From the NCBI GenBank assembly GCA_913043005.1, contig CAJWKU010000009.1, positions 1 through 64,000 of the forward strand: DNA of 64,000 nucleotides, written 5' to 3'. The translations under genes and the position numbers were made by a program. Shown here piece after piece: positions 56,957-64,000 of this stretch (position 1 is the first letter of the stretch; each line of letters starts with the position of its first letter). Under the pieces are notes generated by a model. The model was not told the DNA's origin, made no database searches, and saw nothing but the letters and a program-made list of their open reading frames with translations. Source of the DNA: an uncultured Cryomorphaceae bacterium (GTDB lineage: Bacteria; Bacteroidota; Bacteroidia; Flavobacteriales; Schleiferiaceae).

Positions 56957-57724
56957 TTGATAGATACACATGCGCATTTAGATAGTTCAAAGTTTTCAGA
57001 AGACATAGATGAAGTAATGAAAAGAGCTTTATCTGCAGGGGTAACAAGTATGTATTTACCCAATGTTGATGATGAAAGTCTTGTTCGTATGAATTGTCTT
57101 CAAGAAAGATATCCAAATCATATTGAGCTTATGCTAGGGTTACATCCATGCGATATTAAGGGTGAGTGGGAAAAAATTCTTGACCGATACGATAAATTAT
57201 GGGAAGTGAACCCATCAGCCTTTATTGCAGTAGGGGAAATTGGGCTGGATCTATACTGGGATAAATCAAATATAGGTGAGCAGATACAAGCTTTGAATCG
57301 TCAATTAGATTGGTGCCTAAAATATGACAAACCCTTTAGCATGCATGTTCGAGATGCCTGGGAGCCCACATTAAAGGTCCTAAGAGAGAGAAAGTGTCCT
57401 GAGCTTAACGGGGTTTTACATTGTTTTACTGGGTCCCTGGAAATTGCAAGTGAACTAATAGACATGGGTCATTATCTTGGTATCGGTGGTGTTGCAACAT
57501 TTAAGAATTCTAATGTTGTAAATGTGCTCTCTGAAATAGGTCTTGATCGAATCGTATTGGAGACTGACAGTCCGTATTTAGCTCCTGTCCCTTATCGAGG
57601 CAAGAGAAATGAAAGTTCATATCTGCAAAATATAGCGATTTTTCTTTCTGATAAATTGGATTACTCCTTTGAATATGTAGACCAGGTCACATCTGATAAT
57701 GCAAATCGTATATTTCAACGGTGA
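56957..57724 (+). CDS. tatD: TatD-family metal-dependent DNase
   Basis: A 255-residue TIM-barrel hydrolase of the TatD family. The first metal motif is DTHAHLDSSKF at residues 3-13, then GEIGLDLYWD, SMHVRDAW, HCFTGS and LETDSPYLAPVPYRGKRNE. The start is TTG at 56957, giving MIDTHAHLD, because the only nearby ATG (56943) is in another frame and stops at once. Its stop overlaps the GTG start of ansA (GTGA). TatD proteins have 3'-exonuclease activity linked to DNA repair and cell-death DNA decay. Confidence 0.93.
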   Translation: MIDTHAHLDSSKFSEDIDEVMKRALSAGVTSMYLPNVDDESLVRMNCLQERYPNHIELMLGLHPCDIKGEWEKILDRYDKLWEVNPSAFIAVGEIGLDLYWDKSNIGEQIQALNRQLDWCLKYDKPFSMHVRDAWEPTLKVLRERKCPELNGVLHCFTGSLEIASELIDMGHYLGIGGVATFKNSNVVNVLSEIGLDRIVLETDSPYLAPVPYRGKRNESSYLQNIAIFLSDKLDYSFEYVDQVTSDNANRIFQR

Positions 57725-58734
57725 AACTTCTACTTATATACACAGGAGGAACAATAGGAATGATCCAAAGTCCTGAGGGAGACTTGTCCCCATTTAATTT
57801 TGATGAAGTATTAAGACAAGTCCCAGAGTTAAATCAGCTTGATTGCGATATCGAAACAATTCAAGCTTGGGAGCCTCTGGACTCTAGCGACATAAATCAT
57901 AATCACTGGATCAAATTGGCTGATATTCTCAATGAGAACCGCGATCAATATGATGGTTTCGTTATTCTTCATGGAACAGACACAATGGCCTTTACAGCTT
58001 CAGCTTTGAGTTTCATATTAAAGGATTTTTCTAAACCTATTATTTTAACTGGAAGTCAATTGCCAATTGGAGTTTTGAGAAGTGATGGGCGTGAAAACTT
58101 AATAACCTCTATTGAATTAGTTCTATGCCGATTGGATAATGAGGCTCCTGCAATTAGGGAAGTATGCGTTTATTTTGAGAACAAGTTATTTAGAGGGAAT
58201 AGAGTTTTCAAGAGAAGTTCTCAGGCATTTGAGGCATTTTCAAGTCCTAATTATCCTATTTTAGTCGATGTGGGTGTGCATCTTGATATTCATCATGAAT
58301 ATACTTTGAAACCAAGAGACCATTACTTTTTTGACCCTAAAATGAATTCTCAGATTGCCGTTTTGAAATTCTTTCCAGGAATTGATGAGTCTTTTTTAAG
58401 AAATGTGATCCTGAATTCAGGTAGAAACGCAATTATTCTTCAAACTTATGGTAGCGGTAATGTCCCTAAATTGGAATTCTTATCTGATATTTTAGATGAT
58501 GCGCGTGATAAAGGTGTATTAATAATTAATGCCTCTCAATGCCCAGGTGGCGGAGTTTCTCAGCCAGCATATGCATCTTCAAGGATGCTGCGGCATGCAG
58601 GAGTGCTATCAGCAGGCGATATGACACTTGAAGCTACGATAACAAAAACCATGTGGCTTTTGGGTCAAGGAAAGCAAGGAAAGGTATTTGAGAATCTTTT
58701 CATGGAAAACATAGTTGGGGAAAGAACCATTTAA
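57721..58734 (+). CDS. ansA: L-asparaginase, type I
   Basis: A 337-residue asparaginase splitting asparagine to aspartate and ammonia. The first catalytic Thr is in IYTGGTIGMI, and the second in LHGTDTMAFTASAL, with the later Asp/Lys region LPIGVLRSDGREN. There is no signal peptide, so it is the cytosolic type I. The start is GTG at 57721, overlapping tatD as GTGA; MKLLLIYTGGTIG is the proper N-terminus. Confidence 0.95.
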   Translation: MKLLLIYTGGTIGMIQSPEGDLSPFNFDEVLRQVPELNQLDCDIETIQAWEPLDSSDINHNHWIKLADILNENRDQYDGFVILHGTDTMAFTASALSFILKDFSKPIILTGSQLPIGVLRSDGRENLITSIELVLCRLDNEAPAIREVCVYFENKLFRGNRVFKRSSQAFEAFSSPNYPILVDVGVHLDIHHEYTLKPRDHYFFDPKMNSQIAVLKFFPGIDESFLRNVILNSGRNAIILQTYGSGNVPKLEFLSDILDDARDKGVLIINASQCPGGGVSQPAYASSRMLRHAGVLSAGDMTLEATITKTMWLLGQGKQGKVFENLFMENIVGERTI

Positions 58735-58850
58735 CCTTTACAACAATCAAGATGAAAGAGGTTTTATCCAATGCCAATGAGAATAAAAATAGAGAATTTT
58801 TAGGCAATGAAAATCAGGGTTGTAAAGATATTTCAGCCTTTACTTTTTGT

Positions 58851-58863
58851 TTATATTTGCCGC
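58851..58863 (+). promoter_or_regulatory. tRNA-Ser promoter -7 region
   Basis: TTATATTTGCCGC is identical over 13 bases to the element at tRNA-Ala (2459-2471). The -7 box is TATATTTG at 58852-58859, 17 bp before the tRNA. Confidence 0.7.
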
Positions 58864-58875
58864 CTCAAAGCCATT

Positions 58876-58962
58876 GGAGAGGTGTCCGAGTGGCTTAAGG
58901 AGCACGCTTGGAAAGCGTGTGTGCGGGAAACTGTACCGAGGGTTCGAATCCCTCTCTCTCCG
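58876..58962 (+). tRNA. tRNA-Ser (anticodon GGA)
   Basis: An 87-nt class II tRNA with the long variable arm. The acceptor arm GGAGAGG pairs with TCTCTCC (one G-T). The anticodon stem CACGC/GCGTG holds loop TTGGAAA with anticodon GGA, and GGGTTCGAATCCC is the T arm. Discriminator G. CCA is not encoded. A perfect terminator-like hairpin follows 37 bp later. Confidence 0.95.
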
Positions 58963-58998
58963 CTCTCGACTATCTGACATACAGAAAGTTTTTTTAAG

Positions 58999-59030
58999 AC
59001 GTCGACATATAAAAATATGTCGGCGTTTTA
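58999..59030 (+). terminator. Terminator downstream of tRNA-Ser
   Basis: ACGTCGACATAT (58999-59010) pairs with ATATGTCGGCGT (59015-59026) over 12 bp with one G-T pair, then TTTTA. It ends tRNA-Ser transcription; the nuclease-like gene converges from the other side. Confidence 0.8.
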
Positions 59031-59069
59031 ATATAAAAATGATATCACATTATAGAAGCGACTGTTGAT

Positions 59070-59987
59070 TTAATTTATTTTCAGGACCACACTAATTGGG
59101 CAATGATCGCTGAGCATATCGTCTTGAACCATCTGCTCACCAGATTTTGGAAAGTAGTGAACTAATTCACTTCCTTCCTTTTGAAGCTTTGCAGCAAAAG
59201 GCCCCATGAGAATATGATCTATTGGTACTGGATATTTGGGATGACAACCTTTCAAGTATTGCATACTGTTTTTAAGGAGAATAGGCTCTCCATTCATCTC
59301 GTTAAGAACTGACCAGAGTTTGTTGTTTTTTGTTGTCAGCCTATGGTTAAAATCGCCAAGAATAACAAATTTCCTTTTTTCTTTAATATGACTCTCTATC
59401 CATTTATCCAGAATTGGGACTTGTTTTTCTAGTACCTCACAAGCACTTCTATCGGACGTAGTGTAATCGTTTACAAAGCAGCCGCTTTTCATATGTATTG
59501 CCATAACATCCATGGTGTCCTCTGTGCCAAGAAGACGGATCATAACCCCGTAACGTAGGCCGCTCCTATCTATGGCGAGTTCTTTGTAGCTTCCAAGGTC
59601 TTGAAACACTATTCCCTTACGTATAGCAATGGCCACGCGCTGCTGTGTGCTTTCTTGATTATTTCCACGACAGCTATAGGTTCGGCTGGTTGGACGCTGA
59701 GAAAGTATAATTGTCCAATCTGATTCTGGAAATACCCTAGAAACTGCCGCCAGATTTTCTACTTCCTGAAGTGATACAATATCTGCTTGGAGTGATTCTG
59801 TGAAATCTTTGAGCTTAGTGTAATCCGAATCATTACGCGGTACGCATCCTTTACCATTTTGTTCAGCTAAGTGTTCCATGTTCCAAGCTACAAATCGAAG
59901 TTCTTTAGATTGAGCTAAGACATTGCTTACGGAAAGAATAGAGAAGCTGAAGAATGTTGCGATAGAAAGAATGAAGCTCTTTTTCAT
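59070..59987 (-). CDS. Exported endonuclease/exonuclease/phosphatase-family protein
   Basis: A 305-residue EEP-fold hydrolase with signal peptide (KKSFILSIATFFSFSILS then VSNVLAQ). Catalytic-fold motifs are FVAWNMEHL, DIVSLQEVE (metal Glu), MAIHMKSGC, LGDFNHRL (GDFN) and SDHCPISV (SDH). This fold includes DNase I-like nucleases, phosphatases and lipid phosphodiesterases; the periplasmic location suggests extracellular DNA or nucleotide/phosphate scavenging, which would suit the phosphate porin nearby, but this is inference. It is divergent from the MFS gene. Confidence 0.85.
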   Translation of the reverse strand: MKKSFILSIATFFSFSILSVSNVLAQSKELRFVAWNMEHLAEQNGKGCVPRNDSDYTKLKDFTESLQADIVSLQEVENLAAVSRVFPESDWTIILSQRPTSRTYSCRGNNQESTQQRVAIAIRKGIVFQDLGSYKELAIDRSGLRYGVMIRLLGTEDTMDVMAIHMKSGCFVNDYTTSDRSACEVLEKQVPILDKWIESHIKEKRKFVILGDFNHRLTTKNNKLWSVLNEMNGEPILLKNSMQYLKGCHPKYPVPIDHILMGPFAAKLQKEGSELVHYFPKSGEQMVQDDMLSDHCPISVVLKIN

Positions 59988-60069
59988 AAGAGTGTATTTA
60001 GTTTTATTAAAATTAGCCTAGAATAATTGAATTTTCTTTTAGTTTTAAGCTTTTATATTTTTATTCTGA

Positions 60070-60083
60070 ATCAATTCATTGAT
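60070..60083. promoter_or_regulatory. Palindrome upstream of the MFS-ars run
   Basis: ATCAAT-TC-ATTGAT is a perfect 14-bp palindrome 45-58 bp before the MFS ATG. A one-mismatch -7 box (TAATTTAG, 60112-60119) stands between it and the gene. It could be an operator, for example for an ArsR-like regulator located elsewhere. Confidence 0.35.
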
Positions 60084-60127
60084 AATATTTTTCATTGTGA
60101 AATGGGGGTATTAATTTAGGTTCAGAT

Positions 60128-61339
60128 ATGAGCTTCAAAAGACATTACTTGTTGCACCCTGTTGTTTGGCTCGCAGCACTCGGATACTTTGTGGATATTT
60201 ATGACTTGCTTCTTTTTAGCATCATTCGTATTCCGTCTTTAAATGATATCGGAGTAGATAATGTTACTGGGACAGGGTTGCTCATTCTGAATACTCAAAT
60301 GTTTGGACTGCTTCTTGGAGGTATTCTTTGGGGAGTTCTCGGGGATAAGTGGGGTCGTACAAGAGTTCTATTTTATTCCATTGCTCTATATTCTATTGGA
60401 AACCTGCTTAATGGTTTTGTTCAAACCGGGACACAGTACGCGATCATTCGCTTTATTGCTGGGATCGGTCTTGCTGGAGAGTTAGGCGCTGGAATCACCT
60501 TAGTTTCGGAACTGCTTCCAAAAAATAAACGTGGATTGGGGACTGCATTGGTTGCGGGGTTTGGATTGACAGGTGCTGTTTTTGCTTTTTTCATATCTCA
60601 GTGGTTTTCTTGGCGTACTTGTTATTTCATAGGAGGTGGTATGGGGTTATTGCTTTTAACTCTTCGCATGAGTGTTTTTGAAAGTGGTTTGTACAAACAA
60701 TTAGCTGAAAAAACTCACTTAGCCAAGGGGAATTTCCTGATGCTTTTTAATAAAAGAGAGAGGTTCATTCGGTATCTTAGGAGTATCCTAATCGGACTGC
60801 CTACTTGGTTTGTTGTTGGCATCTTGATTTCTTTTTCTCCGGAGTTTGCTCACCACTTAGGGATAAAGCAACCTATTGATCCTGGTAAAGGGATAATGAT
60901 AAGTTATTCAGCTATTGCTTTTGGGGATATAGTCATAGGTCTTTTGTCTCAGCAATTAAAATCACGCAAGAAAGCTCTGCATATATTTTATCTTATAACC
61001 ATCTCAGGTATGGCCGTTTTCTTCACTGCCTCAAGCCCGTGGCAGCTATACCTTTCCATGGGAATTATGGGATTCGGAACAGGTTTTTGGGCTGTATTCG
61101 TAACTATCGGAGCTGAAAATTTTGGAACTAACTTAAGAGCAACTGCTGCCACAACTATTCCAAATATGGTGCGTGGATCATTAAATCTGATTTCTGCATT
61201 ATTCTTATTTTTGACAAGTCAAATTTCATATGTCAATAGTGGAATTCTCACAGGTGTTATTGTCATGCTAATAACCTATTGGGCGATTTCCGGTCTTCAG
61301 GAAACCTTTGGGCGAGATCTTGATTTTATCGAGGAATAA
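60128..61339 (+). CDS. MFS transporter
   Basis: A 403-residue major facilitator with about 12 helices. After helix 1 (VVWLAALGYFVDIYDLLLF), the loop 2-3 motif is GVLGDKWGRTRVL (the MFS A motif). LAGELGAGITLVSELLPKNKRG is the loop-4 region, typical of the sugar/organic-acid:proton symporter groups. The substrate is unknown; phosphate, phosphonate or organic acid are all possible. It is 22 bp upstream of the arsenate-reductase-like gene on the same strand, so it may be part of an arsenic or phosphate unit. Confidence 0.88.
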   Translation: MSFKRHYLLHPVVWLAALGYFVDIYDLLLFSIIRIPSLNDIGVDNVTGTGLLILNTQMFGLLLGGILWGVLGDKWGRTRVLFYSIALYSIGNLLNGFVQTGTQYAIIRFIAGIGLAGELGAGITLVSELLPKNKRGLGTALVAGFGLTGAVFAFFISQWFSWRTCYFIGGGMGLLLLTLRMSVFESGLYKQLAEKTHLAKGNFLMLFNKRERFIRYLRSILIGLPTWFVVGILISFSPEFAHHLGIKQPIDPGKGIMISYSAIAFGDIVIGLLSQQLKSRKKALHIFYLITISGMAVFFTASSPWQLYLSMGIMGFGTGFWAVFVTIGAENFGTNLRATAATTIPNMVRGSLNLISALFLFLTSQISYVNSGILTGVIVMLITYWAISGLQETFGRDLDFIEE

Positions 61340-61361
61340 AAAGTTTGATTAAAACTATAAA

Positions 61362-61994
61362 ATGACAAAAGAAAATATCACGGCTTTTTTCCCAACTCTT
61401 CAAATGACAGTTAAGGTTGTTCACAATATGTCTATTCCCGAAAATCGCCGGGAAATATTAAAATATTTGATCATATATATTCAGGAAAGACTTGATTTGG
61501 GACTAGAAGTCAACTTGACTTTTGTGTGCACCCACAATTCAAGAAGAAGTCAATTTTCTCAGGTTTGGGCCCAAGCAGCAGCTAATTTTTATGGTGTTAA
61601 GGTTAATTCTTTTTCGGGAGGAGTCGAAGTCACTACTTTTAATAATTCAGCTATAACTACTCTTAAAAATAATGGATTTGATATTAATTTATCTGGAATA
61701 GATAACCCTAAATGTGAAGTGTTAATGTCTCATGATCTTGAGCCGCTTATTATGTTCTCAAAATTTTTTAATGATCCTATTAATCCGGTAAATAATTTTG
61801 CTTCGGTAATGACTTGCTCTGATGCTGATGAAAACTGTCCAGTAATTCCAGGATCCCAAAAACGATTCTCAATTCCCTATCAGGATCCAAAAATGTTCGA
61901 TGGTTTGAGAATTGCGCCAACTAAATATCATGAATGCTCGATTCAGGTCGCTAGTGAAATGTTTTACATATTCTCTAAACTCAAAAATAAGTAA
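61362..61994 (+). CDS. Arsenate reductase-like low-molecular-weight protein-tyrosine phosphatase family
   Basis: A 210-residue protein with the LMW-PTP/ArsC catalytic loop CTHNSRR at residues 56-62 (Cx5R) directly followed by SQFSQVW. The C-terminal half carries [16 protein letters not shown], with Cys pairs like those used for disulfide relay in ArsC-type reductases. A ~50-residue N-terminal extension precedes the loop. It overlaps the ACR3 gene by one base, which supports the role arsenate to arsenite. It is not proven against protein tyrosine phosphatase. Confidence 0.88.
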   Translation: MTKENITAFFPTLQMTVKVVHNMSIPENRREILKYLIIYIQERLDLGLEVNLTFVCTHNSRRSQFSQVWAQAAANFYGVKVNSFSGGVEVTTFNNSAITTLKNNGFDINLSGIDNPKCEVLMSHDLEPLIMFSKFFNDPINPVNNFASVMTCSDADENCPVIPGSQKRFSIPYQDPKMFDGLRIAPTKYHECSIQVASEMFYIFSKLKNK

Positions 61995-63052
61995 TGAAAA
62001 GAAAGACAAGGAAACTCTCATTTCTCGATCAATATCTAACTCTTTGGATATTTTTTGCGATGGCATTAGGTGTTAGTATTGGATATTTTATTCCCTCTAC
62101 TCCTATTTTTATCGATTCATTTAGCTCAGGGAGCACAAATATCCCAATTGCCATTGGACTGATCTTGATGATGTATCCCCCATTGGCAAAAGTGAACTAT
62201 AAATTATTGCCTCGGGTATTTAGAAATGTTAAAGTCTTATCTCTATCATTGGTTTTAAATTGGATCGTTGGCCCCATATTGATGTTTTTTCTTGCTTTGC
62301 TATTCCTTCAGGACTATCCAGAGTACATGGTTGGCCTCATACTCATAGGTCTCGCTCGTTGCATAGCGATGGTTTTGGTTTGGAATGACTTGGCTGAGGG
62401 GAGCACTGAATACGGTGCAGGCTTGGTTGCTTTAAATAGTATTTTTCAAGTGTTTGCTTACTCTTTTTATGCTTGGCTATTTATAACTGTTTTGCCTCCC
62501 TATTTTGGTTTTGACGGCGCTATCGTTGACATATCTATCTCTACTATTGCAGAGAGTGTTGCAATCTACCTGGGGATACCTTTTTTTGCAGGGTTTCTGA
62601 CCAGAGTCATTTTGACTAAAGCCAAAGGTGAAGACTGGTATAAAACTCAATTTATTCCTTTAATCTCACCATTGACTTTAATAGCTCTATTATTTACAAT
62701 AATGGTTATGTTTTCTCTAAAAGGGGAATTGATTGTTCAAATACCAATGGACGTGTTTAGAATAGCTATTCCTTTATTGATTTATTTCGCATTGATGTTC
62801 CTTATTGGTTTCTTTTTAAGCAAGGCAATGGGTGCGGAGTATGACAAAAATGCTGCTATCTCTTTCACAGCTGCTGGAAATAATTTTGAATTAGCTATTG
62901 CTGTCGCTATAGGCGTATTTGGGATTAATTCCGATCAGGCATTTGCAGGAGTTGTGGGGCCATTAGTAGAGGTTCCTGCTTTGATTCTGCTGGTAAGAGT
63001 TGCTTTTTGGTTTAAAAAGAAATATTATTCTAATGAGAAATTAAAAATCTAG
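61994..63052 (+). CDS. ACR3-family arsenite efflux transporter
   Basis: A 352-residue, ten-helix exporter of the BASS-like ACR3 family that expels As(III) with the proton gradient. The essential Cys123 is in [11 protein letters not shown], and the conserved Glu is in [28 protein letters not shown] is also typical. It follows the reductase-like gene directly (1-bp overlap) and precedes the phosphate porin by 97 bp. No arsR is seen. Confidence 0.95.
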   Translation: MKRKTRKLSFLDQYLTLWIFFAMALGVSIGYFIPSTPIFIDSFSSGSTNIPIAIGLILMMYPPLAKVNYKLLPRVFRNVKVLSLSLVLNWIVGPILMFFLALLFLQDYPEYMVGLILIGLARCIAMVLVWNDLAEGSTEYGAGLVALNSIFQVFAYSFYAWLFITVLPPYFGFDGAIVDISISTIAESVAIYLGIPFFAGFLTRVILTKAKGEDWYKTQFIPLISPLTLIALLFTIMVMFSLKGELIVQIPMDVFRIAIPLLIYFALMFLIGFFLSKAMGAEYDKNAAISFTAAGNNFELAIAVAIGVFGINSDQAFAGVVGPLVEVPALILLVRVAFWFKKKYYSNEKLKI

Positions 63053-63070
63053 AATATGAATTTCTAAAAC

Positions 63071-63098
63071 TTAACATTAAGTTAACAATTAGAAAACA
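63071..63098 (+). promoter_or_regulatory. PhoP/PhoB-like box
   Basis: TTAACA at 63071-63076 and 63082-63087 and AAAACA at 63093-63098 are in phase at 11-bp spacing. This is the architecture of the PhoP (TTAACA-N5-TTAACA) and PhoB (7+4 repeat) boxes. It lies 21-48 bp upstream of the -7 box, where an activator would sit. Confidence 0.55.
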
Positions 63099-63118
63099 CT
63101 TGGGTTAAAGTGCAATTA

Positions 63119-63126
63119 TATTTTTG
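63119..63126 (+). promoter_or_regulatory. Porin gene -7 box
   Basis: TATTTTTG matches TAnnTTTG, with TTG at 63100-63102 (16-bp spacing) as a -33 element. Expected leader: about 20 nt. Confidence 0.55.
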
Positions 63127-63149
63127 CTGAAATTAATAGATAAATTTTA

Positions 63150-64000
63150 ATGTTTTCAACAAAAATAAAGATCACAATAGTTACAATTTGCACTTCTCTA
63201 GTGACTTTTGGTCAGCAAGGTGTAAATCAAATCAGTTTTGGTAAAGGGTTGTTAAATTATGTTGCTGCAGATAGTAGTTTCAGTGTAAAATTTGCTCCAC
63301 GTATTCAAGTGCGTTATTATGGAAATACGGATTTCACTGATGACGGTTTAAGTCCATTAGAACATGAGTTTTTGGTGAGACGATCACGATTTAAGTTTGA
63401 TGGATGGGTCTTGAACCCGAGTATAGGCTATAAAATGGAATTTGGACTTTCAAATAATGACATGTCAGGTGCAAGTGCTTTTACAAAAAACTCGCCGAGA
63501 TATATTTTAGATGCAATTATTAAATGGAGATTTGCGCCCAACTTTGAATTGTGGGCAGGCCAAACAAAACTGCCTGGCAATGTTGAACGTGTAGTGTCAT
63601 CAGCAAATCTGCAATTAGTAGACCGTTCTTTACTAAATAGTAGGTTTAATATTGATCGTGATTTAGGTATTCAAATTCGTCATACCTCCAGAATTGGTCG
63701 CCATTTTGTGAGCAAAGAGAAATTTGCAATTTCTCAGGGTGAAGGACGAAACATCGCTACTGGTAATGAAGGTGGGCTTCAATATACGGGGAGAGTGGAA
63801 TTATTCCCAATGGGAAGCTTTATGAAAAAAGGAGAGTATAAGGGAAGCTCAACACTTAGAGAGTCCAAGCCAAAGTTGATGCTAGCATATACTTATGATT
63901 TTAATAATGATGCTTCTAAGACTAGATCCAATATGGGCGATTATATGTATCTCGCTGACGGGAGTCTTTACCAGACAAATATTACAACTCAGTTTATAGA
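63150..64000 (+). CDS. Phosphate-selective porin O/P family, N-terminal part (cut by window edge)
   Basis: The ATG at 63150 opens a signal peptide (FSTKIKITIVTICTSLVTFGQ), and the reading frame continues to the end of the window, so only the first ~283 residues are visible. The order and motifs (FKFDGWVLNPSIGYKMEFGLS, WRFAPNFELWAGQTKLPGNVERVVSS, RDLGIQIRH) match the OprO/OprP family, 16-stranded porins for phosphate or polyphosphate. A Pho-like box in the promoter supports phosphate regulation. It lies 97 bp downstream of acr3 and on the same strand but has its own promoter. Confidence 0.9.
   Translation, partial: MFSTKIKITIVTICTSLVTFGQQGVNQISFGKGLLNYVAADSSFSVKFAPRIQVRYYGNTDFTDDGLSPLEHEFLVRRSRFKFDGWVLNPSIGYKMEFGLSNNDMSGASAFTKNSPRYILDAIIKWRFAPNFELWAGQTKLPGNVERVVSSANLQLVDRSLLNSRFNIDRDLGIQIRHTSRIGRHFVSKEKFAISQGEGRNIATGNEGGLQYTGRVELFPMGSFMKKGEYKGSSTLRESKPKLMLAYTYDFNNDASKTRSNMGDYMYLADGSLYQTNITTQFI

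Noticed and set aside
58752-58900. A 48-codon reading frame starting ATGAAAGAGG that runs into tRNA-Ser
   Set aside because: It ends inside the tRNA gene, crosses the tRNA promoter and has no recognisable protein features.
61362-61994. Typical thioredoxin-fold ArsC (SpxA-like) assignment
   Set aside because: The Cx5R loop CTHNSRR shows the LMW-PTP fold, not the glutaredoxin-linked ArsC fold.
58963-64000. Repeat of the tRNA-Ser 3' end marking an integrated element
   Set aside because: No second copy of the T-arm/acceptor sequence and no integrase gene was seen in the window.

Overview
The window is chromosomal DNA from a low-GC (about one third G+C, judged by eye) Bacteroidota, most likely a marine, Flavobacteriales-like lineage. 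The evidence is TonB-dependent receptors, a type IX secretion (T9SS) C-terminal sorting domain on two proteins, an HU-CCDC81/SPOR protein, an SdhCAB succinate dehydrogenase, and repeated matches to the Bacteroidota -7 promoter box TAnnTTTG upstream of genes. Shine-Dalgarno sequences are not evident. Genes are tightly packed: no intergenic gap exceeds 300 bp, many pairs overlap as ATGA or TGATG, and convergent neighbours share stop codons. No rRNA, CRISPR array, insertion sequence, prophage or integrase was seen.

Layout. 1-9.8 kb: a truncated SDR, a TonB-dependent receptor, tRNA-Ala(GGC), a photolyase-like protein coupled to a sodium:solute symporter, purD, a TPR lipoprotein and two small-family membrane proteins. 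9.8-23.2 kb: thioesterase and HU/SPOR protein; an asd/outer-membrane receptor/lipoprotein MsrA run; purQ; a 1506-residue T9SS cargo with Asp-box repeats; aspS; tadA. 23.2-36.1 kb: a possible small RNA, an MBL hydrolase, an M1 peptidase, rnr, an outer-membrane barrel with a sigma-54-type promoter, gdhA, thiL, a lipoprotein, sdhBAC. 36.1-46.7 kb: an aminopeptidase P/methyltransferase/SDR/aldehyde dehydrogenase run that may belong to tryptophan (kynurenine) catabolism, two secreted proteins, a metallophosphoesterase, and a histidine kinase/hemW/cyclase run. 46.7-58.7 kb: an RND-type exporter, rmlA, a polyprenyl diphosphate synthase, a convergent lycopene cyclase-Blh fusion, sucAB, tatD and ansA. 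58.8-64 kb: tRNA-Ser(GGA) followed by an accessory-looking block: a secreted nuclease/phosphatase-like protein, an MFS carrier, an arsenate-reductase-like phosphatase, an ACR3 arsenite exporter and a truncated phosphate-selective porin.

How they fit together. Much of the window is core metabolism (TCA cycle sucAB and sdhCAB, glutamate dehydrogenase, purine, thiamine and aspartate-family steps). The most distinctive elements are: (i) a single polypeptide joining lycopene beta-cyclase to a Brp/Blh beta-carotene 15,15'-dioxygenase, which would take lycopene to retinal and implies a rhodopsin elsewhere in the genome; (ii) a photolyase of the iron-sulfur (CryPro/PhrB) family that lacks the cluster cysteines; (iii) an arsenic detoxification pair immediately upstream of a phosphate porin whose promoter carries 11-bp-spaced TTAACA repeats resembling a PhoP/PhoB box; and (iv) a well-formed sigma-54 promoter in front of an outer-membrane protein gene. 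All functional assignments come from motif recognition and general family knowledge; no searches were run.
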